Shown: piece after piece, positions 12,828 through 20,366 of the stretch
Position numbering within the stretch: the stretch's first letter is position 1
Layout: each line of letters opens with the position of its first letter
Source: Marinobacterium litorale DSM 23545
Lineage (GTDB): Bacteria > Pseudomonadota > Gammaproteobacteria > Pseudomonadales > Balneatricaceae
Assembly (NCBI RefSeq): GCF_000428985.1
Contig: NZ_AUAZ01000001.1
Span: 1-64,000, forward strand
Direction of reading: 5' to 3'
DNA length: 64,000 nt
The notes under the pieces: model-generated
Seen by the model: the letters and a program-made list of their open reading frames with translations, nothing else
Databases searched by the model: none
What the model was told of the DNA's origin: nothing
Made by a program: the position numbers and the translations under genes

Positions 12828-15659
12828 GTGCCGAGCGGTTTTGTAGGTTACCTGGGTTCGATTCTGCTGTTGGCGTTGACCTATCTGGCAACCGCGTTGC
12901 TCGCCAGTGGTGTGGGCCTGCATCAGCAGATCATGCCATTTTGGGCGCCGGCGGGTGTTGCTCTGGCCGCCGTGCTGCGCTTTGGCCCCGGTATATTGCC
13001 GGGTGTGCTGCTGGGTAACCTGGCCTTTAACCTGGTTATCCCGCTGAGCTGGAGCGACTCGCTTACCACAGCCAATATCCTGACCGCGTTACTGATCGGT
13101 GCCGGGGCCTGTATTCAGGCGGCCGTAGCGGGCGCGTTGATTCGCCTGTTTGATGCCGACCCACTGGCCCCCGGCAGTGGCAGAGCCCTGTTCGCCTATG
13201 CCTTGATTGCAGGGCCAGTCAGTTGTCTGATCAATGCCACCATCGGCACAAGCGCGGTAACCTTCATCAACGCCGCCGGGGGTAGTGCCGGCTTTCTGAG
13301 TGACTGGTCGAGCTGGTGGATCGGTGACAGCTTCGGTGCCATCGTTGTGACGCCCCTGATTCTGGCGCTGTTGAAGGACCGAGAGGGTAAGAAAAGACAC
13401 CTGTCTCTTGCCGTCCGGTTGATTGGCGTCATTGTCGCCGTCATGTTGCTCAATGCGCTCTTTATGGAGCGGCTGGGCTCACAGCTCAAGCGGGACTTTG
13501 AACGCGATACACGGTTGATTCAGGCCCAGCTCTCCTCGGCGGTCCAGCGAAACTTCGCAGACCTCTCTTTCCTTGGACAGCGCTTCACCGAGCCGGGCGG
13601 GGTCAGTCCTGCCGCATTCCGTCAACAGGTTCTGGCGCTGAAATCGGATAATCCCAGTGTCCGCGCCTACTCCTGGGACCCGTTGATTAGCCGGGAAAAC
13701 CGTTCCGTATTCGAACGTCGGACAGCCGAGTTGCTGGGGGAGCCCTATGAGGTTTACGGTGAGTCGCCGCACGACAGTGATCTGCTAATCCCGGTGCAGT
13801 TTGTGGAGCCGATCGAGATGAACCGGCCTGCGCTGGGGTTCAACCTCCTGTCACTGGAAGACAGGCGGCGCTGGGTCATTCTGGCACAGGAGACGGGCGC
13901 GCCTGTGGTGACCGAAATCCTGAATTTGACCCAGGCACCGGATGAAGCCGGGTTTTTGATTCTGCACCCGGTGTACCGCTTGATCGGCGACTATGGCCCG
14001 CTCAGTCGCCAGCGCGTGCTGGTGGGCTTTATGGTCGGGGTATTTACCGTGGACCAGCTGCTGTCTGGCGCAGTTGAAGGGAAATCCCGCGGTGCGATCG
14101 AGTTGTCGCTCTATGAGGAAGGAGACAGTAAACCGTTTTTCTCGTCAGCGGGAATCGAGCAGGCAGACAAAGCGCTAACAAGTACGTTTGAGCTTCAGGT
14201 GGGCCAACGTCAGTGGCATATAGAGGCTCACCCCGGTGCTGACTACATGGCCGCACACCCGGCCAGCAATGCGCTTGATCTGCAGCTGATGCTGGCGTTG
14301 AGCGCCGTTGTCACCTCCGTGTTGATGCTGGCGATGCATGATCGAGAAAGAATACTGCTCGCCGAGGTCAACCGGCAGACGCGCTCGCTGGCGTTCCAGG
14401 CCAGGCATGATGATCTGACAGGGCTACCGAACCGCGCACATCTGCTTGAGACCGTGCATGGGCGGATCAGTGCTGGTGAAGCCAAAGCGTTCTCGTTGCT
14501 GTTTATCGATCTCGATCGCTTCAAACTGATCAATGATAGTTTGGGGCACCAGATGGGGGATCGATTGCTGCGCAAGTTGTCGGAAGTGCTCTGCGAGCGT
14601 CTGCCGAAAGGGAGTCATCTTTACCGCATGGGCGGTGACGAGTTTATTCTGCTGGTGGAAGGCGATAAGCGTGCCGCCTGTGATGAGGCTGATCGCGTTC
14701 TGATCGCCTGCACGCTGCCGCTTGAGGTAGACGCTGTTCGCCTGCAGGTGACCGCCAGTATCGGCATCAGCCTCTATCCCGAGCATGGCCGTGATCTGGA
14801 TACCCTGATTAAACACGCCGATACGGCCATGTATCGCGCCAAAGCTCACGGTAAGAATCGCTACGTGGTTTATACCGAAGAATATACCGATCAGGCGTTT
14901 CGCTCCTTCTCGCTGGAGCAGGACCTGCGCCTGGCGCTGCAGCGGCGGGAGTTGGTGTTGCATTACCAGCCTCAGTTTGACTTGGCCAGTATGAAGCCCG
15001 TAGGTACTGAAGCGTTGGTGCGTTGGCAGCATCCCGAACATGGCTTGCTCCCACCGGGGCAGTTTATCGAGCTGGCGGAAGAAACTCAGCTGATCATCCC
15101 GCTGGGCTGGCAGGTGATTGAACTGGCTTGTGAACAGATGCAGCGCTGGGATGCCGAGGGGTTCGCGATGCCCTGTGTGGCGATCAATATATCGCCGCAG
15201 CAGCTGTTGCAGGTGGATTTTGTCGAGCGTCTGAATGCGCTGGTGGATGAGAAAGAGGTCCATCGGAGTCGGATTGAGCTGGAGATCACCGAGTTGATGA
15301 TCATGCAGGATCCGGATCTGGCGATGATGCAGCTGCATAACCTTCGTAAATCCGGCTATCGCATCGCGCTGGATGATTTTGGCACGGGCTACTCATCGCT
15401 TGATCGACTCAAGCACCTGCCACTGGACCGTCTGAAAATTGACCAGGCGTTTACGCGCGATATCGGCAAGAATCCGAAGGATGAAGCCGTTATTCTGACG
15501 ATCATTGCGCTGGGCCGCAGCCTGGGGATCGAGGTGCTGGCCGAGGGGGTTGAAACCGAGGCTCAGCAGGCATTTTTGGCGCAGCATGACTGCAACAGTG
15601 TGCAGGGGTACCTGCTGGGGCGGCCGGTTCCGCCGGAGTCTCTGAAAATTACCGTTTAA
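12828..15659 (+). CDS. MASE1-CHASE-GGDEF-EAL cyclic-di-GMP protein
   Basis: The protein is 943 residues from a GTG at 12828, preceded by AAGGAG 4 bp upstream. An in-frame ATG at 12756 would add 24 residues but has no Shine-Dalgarno. An N-terminal MASE1 membrane domain of about eight helices (contains PFWAPAGVALAAVLRFG) is followed by a periplasmic CHASE domain (about 220-440, with RPALGFNLLS), a membrane helix, GGDEF and EAL. GGDEF is intact (YRMGGDEF), but the position of the RxxD inhibitory site reads RLPK, so product inhibition is probably absent. The EAL catalytic set (EALVRW, NISPQQL, EITELMI, DDFGTGYSS, LKIDQAF, AEGVET) is complete. The stop overlaps the convergent araC-type gene by 11 bp. 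Confidence 0.88.
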   Translation: MPSGFVGYLGSILLLALTYLATALLASGVGLHQQIMPFWAPAGVALAAVLRFGPGILPGVLLGNLAFNLVIPLSWSDSLTTANILTALLIGAGACIQAAVAGALIRLFDADPLAPGSGRALFAYALIAGPVSCLINATIGTSAVTFINAAGGSAGFLSDWSSWWIGDSFGAIVVTPLILALLKDREGKKRHLSLAVRLIGVIVAVMLLNALFMERLGSQLKRDFERDTRLIQAQLSSAVQRNFADLSFLGQRFTEPGGVSPAAFRQQVLALKSDNPSVRAYSWDPLISRENRSVFERRTAELLGEPYEVYGESPHDSDLLIPVQFVEPIEMNRPALGFNLLSLEDRRRWVILAQETGAPVVTEILNLTQAPDEAGFLILHPVYRLIGDYGPLSRQRVLVGFMVGVFTVDQLLSGAVEGKSRGAIELSLYEEGDSKPFFSSAGIEQADKALTSTFELQVGQRQWHIEAHPGADYMAAHPASNALDLQLMLALSAVVTSVLMLAMHDRERILLAEVNRQTRSLAFQARHDDLTGLPNRAHLLETVHGRISAGEAKAFSLLFIDLDRFKLINDSLGHQMGDRLLRKLSEVLCERLPKGSHLYRMGGDEFILLVEGDKRAACDEADRVLIACTLPLEVDAVRLQVTASIGISLYPEHGRDLDTLIKHADTAMYRAKAHGKNRYVVYTEEYTDQAFRSFSLEQDLRLALQRRELVLHYQPQFDLASMKPVGTEALVRWQHPEHGLLPPGQFIELAEETQLIIPLGWQVIELACEQMQRWDAEGFAMPCVAINISPQQLLQVDFVERLNALVDEKEVHRSRIELEITELMIMQDPDLAMMQLHNLRKSGYRIALDDFGTGYSSLDRLKHLPLDRLKIDQAFTRDIGKNPKDEAVILTIIALGRSLGIEVLAEGVETEAQQAFLAQHDCNSVQGYLLGRPVPPESLKITV

Positions 15660-16554
15660 GCGGAGCCGGCGGCCCCTGGCGCTGTCCGGCGATCTGGCGG
15701 TACTGGCGTGGCGAGACGCCGGTCTGATTGCGAAAAAAGCGCGTGAAGTAGGCGGGGTCGTTAAACCCGAGCTCTGCCGCAATATCCTGAACACGGGTGG
15801 CGGTATACGTGAGTTGGCGTTGAGCTTCGAGCAGGCGTCGCTCATGGAGCAGCTGAATCGCAGTGCGCCCGGTCAGCTGTTTGCAGAGCTGATTCAGGTA
15901 GGGCGGTGTGATACCCAACTCATCCGCGTACTGCTCCACAGTCATTCCATGGTGATAACTCTGATTGATCCGCTCCAGGTAGGTTTCCAGATGGCGACTG
16001 CGGGGGTGCTGCATCACGGGCTTGCCGGCCTGTCGCTGCTGGAGCCGTTCACAGCGGATCACCAGCAGATCAATCAACGCCTGCAGTGAGCGGTCCCGGC
16101 TGCTGTCCGGGGCGTTCCGGTACTCCTCAAGCAGCATCTCCAGCAGCGTTTCGAGCCGCTTTTCATCCTTTTCCAACGGCACCAGCTGTGTTTGTGACAG
16201 CACCGGTTGAGACCGGTTCAGGGCTCGCTGTGTGCGCTCCAGTCGGGCCATGGAAATAGAAACAACCGTGCCACTGACGTCCCCCGACCAAAGGAAATCA
16301 TGCACACACATGGGGGAAATAATGATGAGCTGGGGCGCGTGGACTGTCTGAATATGCCCGTCGATTTTTGCCTGTCCCTGCCCGCTTTGCAGATGAAACA
16401 GCTGTACAAGCCCCGGATGACGGTGGGGACGAATCTTGAAGGCGTGCGCACGGGAACGGGTGATCAGGGGTTCACAATGTAAATCGTCGGTGTCGGCACG
16501 CCACTGCTCTTCGCCATAAAACTGAACCGTAGGTATTGGATAGGGCTCACTCAT
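15649..16554 (-). CDS. AraC-family regulator, probable activator of the ligAB genes
   Basis: A 301-residue protein from ATG 16554, with AAGTGAG 6 bp upstream. Residues about 1-150 form a cupin-type sensor domain (contains HAFKIRPHRHPGLVQLF). The C-terminus carries two helix-turn-helix motifs, the second ending DPAYFTRFFRNQTGVSPRQY, the AraC signature. This layout is that of PobR/HpaA-type activators that respond to hydroxylated aromatic acids. It is divergent from ligAB across about 150 bp, so control of protocatechuate cleavage is a reasonable inference. Its own ligand cannot be read from the sequence. Confidence 0.85.
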   Translation of the reverse strand: MSEPYPIPTVQFYGEEQWRADTDDLHCEPLITRSRAHAFKIRPHRHPGLVQLFHLQSGQGQAKIDGHIQTVHAPQLIIISPMCVHDFLWSGDVSGTVVSISMARLERTQRALNRSQPVLSQTQLVPLEKDEKRLETLLEMLLEEYRNAPDSSRDRSLQALIDLLVIRCERLQQRQAGKPVMQHPRSRHLETYLERINQSYHHGMTVEQYADELGITPPYLNQLCKQLTGRTAIQLLHERRLLEAQRQLTYTATRVQDIAAELGFNDPAYFTRFFRNQTGVSPRQYRQIAGQRQGPPAPLKR

Positions 16555-16708
16555 CAGCATCTCACTTAAGCTGGATATCTTCGAAATATACAAGTTTTAA
16601 TGCTGTATGTCCCTTCAGTGAAGAGGTGTTTAAACCCAGAATGGTTCCACCTGCCGGCGCCCAGGCTGTGCCGGCAACGACTGAAAATAAACAAAAGGCG
16701 GAACGGTT

Positions 16709-17110
16709 ATGGTTTGGACTCGACACGACTACGACGAGATACCGGGTACGTACGTTTTTGATGGAAAACGTGCTAATTCCGGTTATGCACTAAACAAGAT
16801 GGCTTTTTCTTTCAACTCCGAAGAAAACAGGAAGGCATTCGCGGCTGATATGGATGGCTACTGCCGCCGTTACGGGTTGAGTGATGAACAGCGTGAAGCG
16901 GTCTTGGCCGGGGATTTCCTCAAGCTGTTGCACTTGGGTGGTAACGTCTATTACCTGGCCAAAATCGCGGTCTTCCATGGACTAAATGTGCAAGATGCCG
17001 GTGCTGCATTCCAGGGCATTACCACCGCCGAATTCAAACAAAAACTGCTCGATCAGTCGGCCGGTTTTGAAACTCAGCTGAAGCGCGAAGGGGGATACTG
17101 GCATGGCTAA
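16709..17110 (+). CDS. ligA: Protocatechuate 4,5-dioxygenase, alpha subunit
   Basis: This 133-residue subunit has the normal LigA size. It begins DYDEIPGTYVFDGKRANSGY and keeps the helical core YGLSDEQREAVLAGDFLKLL and GGNVYYLAKIAVFHG. With LigB it forms the extradiol dioxygenase that opens protocatechuate at C4-C5 to 4-carboxy-2-hydroxymuconate semialdehyde. The alpha subunit caps the active site and lacks the iron. The ATG at 16709 follows an AGGCGG. The end overlaps ligB by 8 bp. Related enzymes acting on gallate are an alternative for the pair. Confidence 0.92.
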   Translation: MVWTRHDYDEIPGTYVFDGKRANSGYALNKMAFSFNSEENRKAFAADMDGYCRRYGLSDEQREAVLAGDFLKLLHLGGNVYYLAKIAVFHGLNVQDAGAAFQGITTAEFKQKLLDQSAGFETQLKREGGYWHG

Positions 17111-17945
17111 GATTATAGGTGGACTGACAACATCGCATATTCCCGCCGTAGGCAATGCCATGGCTGAGGGCCTGGAGCAGGATCCATACTGGAAGCGGTT
17201 TTTCGAGGGTTATGAGCCGGTCAAGCAGTGGTTGGATGAGGTTAAACCGGATCTCGCCATCGTGGTCTACAACGATCATGGCTTGAATTTCTTCCTGAAT
17301 CAGGTACCCACCTTCGCGCTGGGCTGTGCTGACAACTACCAGAATGACGACGAGGGCTGGGGCATTCCCGCCAGCGCCGATGTGCCCGGGGATGCGCAGT
17401 TTTCATGGCATCTGGCCGAGTCGCTGATTCGGCAGGAGTTCGATATGACCACCTGTCAGGAGATGAAGGTGGACCACGGCTTCATGGTGCCAATGAATCT
17501 GTTCTGGCGCCATCATGAGAGCTGGCCGCTGAAGGCGATTCCGCTGGCCGTTAATACCGTGCAACATCCGCTGACCAGTGCCGCTCGCTGCTTCAAACTG
17601 GGTAAGGCTCTGCGCAAGGCGGTGGATAGCTATCCGGACGATCTGAAAGTCGTGGTTATCGGCACCGGTGGCCTGTCACACCAGCTGCAGGGTGAGCGCG
17701 CGGGTATCATCGATGTGGAGTTTGATCTGCAGTGCATCGACAAGATCATCAATGAGCCCGAGTGGATGACCGGGCTGTCCAATGATTACATTATGGAAAA
17801 AGCGGGTACTGAGGGGATCGAGGTGATCATGTGGATGATCATGCGCGGTGCACTCAGCGATAAGGTGGATGTGCTGCACAAGCACTACCACGCGCCGATC
17901 TCCAATACCGGCGCCGGTGTGCTGCTGCTCACCGATGCTCAGTAA
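17103..17945 (+). CDS. ligB: Protocatechuate 4,5-dioxygenase, beta (catalytic) subunit
   Basis: A 280-residue class III extradiol dioxygenase beta subunit. It starts MAKIIGGLTTSHIPAVGNAM, where His12 is the first iron ligand. VVYNDHGLNFF supplies the second histidine, and GTGGLSHQLQGERAG the catalytic histidine region. The ferrous-iron enzyme cleaves protocatechuate using oxygen. The gene overlaps ligA by 8 bp and is followed by a strong terminator. No other genes of the 4,5-cleavage pathway (ligC, ligI, ligJ, ligK) lie in this window, so they must be elsewhere or absent. Confidence 0.93.
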   Translation: MAKIIGGLTTSHIPAVGNAMAEGLEQDPYWKRFFEGYEPVKQWLDEVKPDLAIVVYNDHGLNFFLNQVPTFALGCADNYQNDDEGWGIPASADVPGDAQFSWHLAESLIRQEFDMTTCQEMKVDHGFMVPMNLFWRHHESWPLKAIPLAVNTVQHPLTSAARCFKLGKALRKAVDSYPDDLKVVVIGTGGLSHQLQGERAGIIDVEFDLQCIDKIINEPEWMTGLSNDYIMEKAGTEGIEVIMWMIMRGALSDKVDVLHKHYHAPISNTGAGVLLLTDAQ

Positions 17946-17953
17946 TGGGTAAT

Positions 17954-17990
17954 CCGGCTCGGTGTTTTATGCCCGAGCCGGTTCCTTTTG
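17954..17990 (+). terminator. Terminator of ligAB
   Basis: CCGGCTCGG at 17954-17962 pairs perfectly with CCGAGCCGG at 17973-17981 around a 10-nt loop, followed by TTCCTTTT. The loop contains the stop codon of the convergent HD-GYP gene (17969-17967), so one structure serves both ends. Confidence 0.75.
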
Positions 17991-19349
17991 GCGCAGATCT
18001 TCTCGAATCATCGCGATAAACGCTTCAATCAAGTGGGGGTCGAACTGCCCCTGCTCTTTCTCCGCTTCAAGTATTGAGATCGCTTTCTCGGCGGTCATCC
18101 CCTTACGGTATATACGGTCACCGGTCATGGCATCCCAGGTGTCGGCAATGGCTACGATGCGCGCCAATAATGGTATCTCCTCGCCCGCCAGACCGTCGGG
18201 ATAGCCTTTGCCATCCCAGCGTTCATGGTGCCAGGCGGCGATATCGGCAAAGGCTCGGAAACGACTCAGCGGCTTCATGATGCTGGCGGTCATCACCGGA
18301 TGCTGGCGCATGCGGTGATACTCTTCATCATCCAGCGGGGCCGGCTTGTTAAGGATGCTGTCGGGGATGCCGATTTTGCCCAGGTCGTGCATCAGGGCGC
18401 CTCGTCGCAGCATCGAGATCTGCTCGGCATCAAGGCCAATCCGTTCGCCCAGGCGCTTTGCGTAATGGGAAACACGACCGGAGTGCTGGGCGGTGTAGGG
18501 GTCTTTGGCTTCCAATGCCTGAGTCAGGGATTTGAGGGTCTCAATATAGCTTTTTTCCTGAGCCTCGAGCAGATCCTGAACGCTTTGCGCCAGGTGATTG
18601 ATGCCACTGCCCAGTTCACCGATCTCATCGTTCTGACGTACATCGGCGCGACTCTCCAGCTTGCCCTTGTATAAAGCCTGAACCGTGCGATGGAGGTGTT
18701 GAACCGGGCCGGTTAAACGATAGTGGGTGTAGAGGCCCAGTAACACCAGCATCACGGCTGAGCTGAACAGAATCGAGTACCACATCTGCTGCTCGAACGG
18801 TCCGTCAAAGCGACTAATGGCCATTTTGATACCGGTCAGGTTCATCTCCGCCTCAAGCCCGGCGATTCGGCCATCGGGCAGTTTGATCGGAATCATATAG
18901 TCCGCTTTGACCGTTTCATGGTGTTGGTCCCACTCATGTTTTTCGCCCAGAGAGCTCTGCCGGGACTCGATCACCCGTGCGTAGGGCCCGCTGATCTCTT
19001 TGGCTGAACGGCTGGCATCGCTGTGGGCGATGATGGTGCCATCCTCACCGAAAATATAGAGCTCGAGAACTTCCATCCGGTTCTGGCTGGCGTTGATCGC
19101 ATCGGCTTCGCTCTCCAGAGCCTGATCGGTGGCAGGCAAGCGCCCCAGTTCGATATTGCGGCCCAGAGTGTCCAGAAGAATGCCGATCTGGCTGCTGGTT
19201 TCGCTGAGAAATGCCTCCTCCATGACGGCATCGCTGCGCTGAGTCATGATGACACCGTTCAGCAGCAGGATGAGCAGGGCCACAATCAGAAAGCGCATGG
19301 AGAGCGGTATACGCAGTTTGTGGTTCCGGTCGGCAGTTATCTCCGGCAT
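17967..19349 (-). CDS. Membrane HAMP-HD-GYP cyclic-di-GMP phosphodiesterase
   Basis: About 460 residues from ATG 19349 (GGAG upstream); a GTG at 19358 is also in frame. A membrane helix (about 18-36) precedes a periplasmic sensor region of about 150 residues, a second helix, a HAMP segment (LTGPVQHLHRTVQALYKGKL), a coiled coil and the HD-GYP domain. The catalytic motifs HDLGKIGIPDSIL and HHERWDGKGYPDGL are both intact. So are the paired upstream histidine (TAQHSGRVSHYAK) and the ADTWDAMTGDR block. It should hydrolyse cyclic di-GMP to GMP. It is the third cyclic-di-GMP enzyme within 11 kb and is transcribed alone. Confidence 0.92.
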   Translation of the reverse strand: MPEITADRNHKLRIPLSMRFLIVALLILLLNGVIMTQRSDAVMEEAFLSETSSQIGILLDTLGRNIELGRLPATDQALESEADAINASQNRMEVLELYIFGEDGTIIAHSDASRSAKEISGPYARVIESRQSSLGEKHEWDQHHETVKADYMIPIKLPDGRIAGLEAEMNLTGIKMAISRFDGPFEQQMWYSILFSSAVMLVLLGLYTHYRLTGPVQHLHRTVQALYKGKLESRADVRQNDEIGELGSGINHLAQSVQDLLEAQEKSYIETLKSLTQALEAKDPYTAQHSGRVSHYAKRLGERIGLDAEQISMLRRGALMHDLGKIGIPDSILNKPAPLDDEEYHRMRQHPVMTASIMKPLSRFRAFADIAAWHHERWDGKGYPDGLAGEEIPLLARIVAIADTWDAMTGDRIYRKGMTAEKAISILEAEKEQGQFDPHLIEAFIAMIREDLRQKEPARA

Positions 19350-19478
19350 TCGGTTCACTCCGGCAGAGCTAGGATAAAACCCTATTGTGCGTGATAGTAC
19401 TCGTGGAGAAAACCACGGGTGCCGGATAAAAGTGTCCGTACCAGCTAAAAAGGGCGTCAGACCAGGTATTTGTGGGTT

Positions 19479-20366
19479 TCATGTATCCGGCAGTGCGGCC
19501 ACGTCGACCGAGACGCTGAGCTTCTGAGAGCCGCCCCCATCGAAGATTACACCGCGTAGCGGTGTCACATCCCCGTAATCCCGGCCAATGGCGGTGGTAA
19601 TGTGTTGTTCTGCCGGCATGTTGTCGTTGGTGGGGTCAAATTCGAACCAGCCCTCACCCGGTGAGTAGACCGCAAACCAGGCGTGTGATGCATCGGAGCC
19701 GATCAGCTTTTGCTGGCCCGGCGGGGGCAGGGTTTCCAGGTAGCCACTGACATAGCGTGCGGCGAAGCCCAGTGAGCGCAGGCAGGCGATGGCCAGGTGA
19801 GCGAAGTCCTGGCACACGCCACGACGGTGTTCCAGCACTGCGTGCAGGGGCGTGGCCACGTTGCTGAAACCCGGGTCGTATTTAAAGTCGGTATAGATAC
19901 GCGTGGTCAACTCCCGGACCGCCGACAGCAGGGGCCGGTCTTCACTGAATGAGGGCGCGGCATACTCTCGAATCACATCAGTCGCGCGAATCATGGGCGA
20001 GTCCAGACAGAACTCCCGGGCTAACAACGTCTCTTCATCCACGGCACTGCGTGTCAATTCCAGTGCCCGGGCACAGCTATTGCCCAGGTCGAGATCAAAA
20101 TTAAGCGTGGGCTGAATGATTTTGATCTGGCTGGTTACGTCGATCTGCAGGGAGCTGTGGGGCTCCTGGATCGAAAAATAGTAGTAAAGATTGGCGTAAA
20201 AATCCTCGCGACGCACGCTGTACACCGGTGTCGGGGTGATACGGATCTGTGTGCTCAGGCACTGCTGACGCTGAGTATCCCGGGGCAGCAGGTGGGCGCG
20301 GTTGTAGCACAGGGAGACCGGGTTGGCGTACTCGTACTTTGTCAGGTGTCGGATGCGGTAGATCAT
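19479..20366 (-). CDS. Transglutaminase-like cysteine protease/ligase
   Basis: A 295-residue protein with the beta-rich N-terminal domain that accompanies bacterial transglutaminase-like enzymes (MIYRIRHLTKYEYANPVSL), then the catalytic core. Cys is in RRGVCQDFAHLAIACL, His in DASHAWFAVY and Asp in FEFDPTND, giving a complete triad. No signal peptide is seen, so it acts in the cytoplasm. The ATG overlaps the stop of the upstream ATP-grasp/alpha-E fusion gene by 4 bp. In this family context the enzyme is predicted to cleave or form isopeptide or peptide bonds on a peptide made by the neighbouring ligases. The substrate is unknown. Confidence 0.87.
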   Translation of the reverse strand: MIYRIRHLTKYEYANPVSLCYNRAHLLPRDTQRQQCLSTQIRITPTPVYSVRREDFYANLYYYFSIQEPHSSLQIDVTSQIKIIQPTLNFDLDLGNSCARALELTRSAVDEETLLAREFCLDSPMIRATDVIREYAAPSFSEDRPLLSAVRELTTRIYTDFKYDPGFSNVATPLHAVLEHRRGVCQDFAHLAIACLRSLGFAARYVSGYLETLPPPGQQKLIGSDASHAWFAVYSPGEGWFEFDPTNDNMPAEQHITTAIGRDYGDVTPLRGVIFDGGGSQKLSVSVDVAALPDT

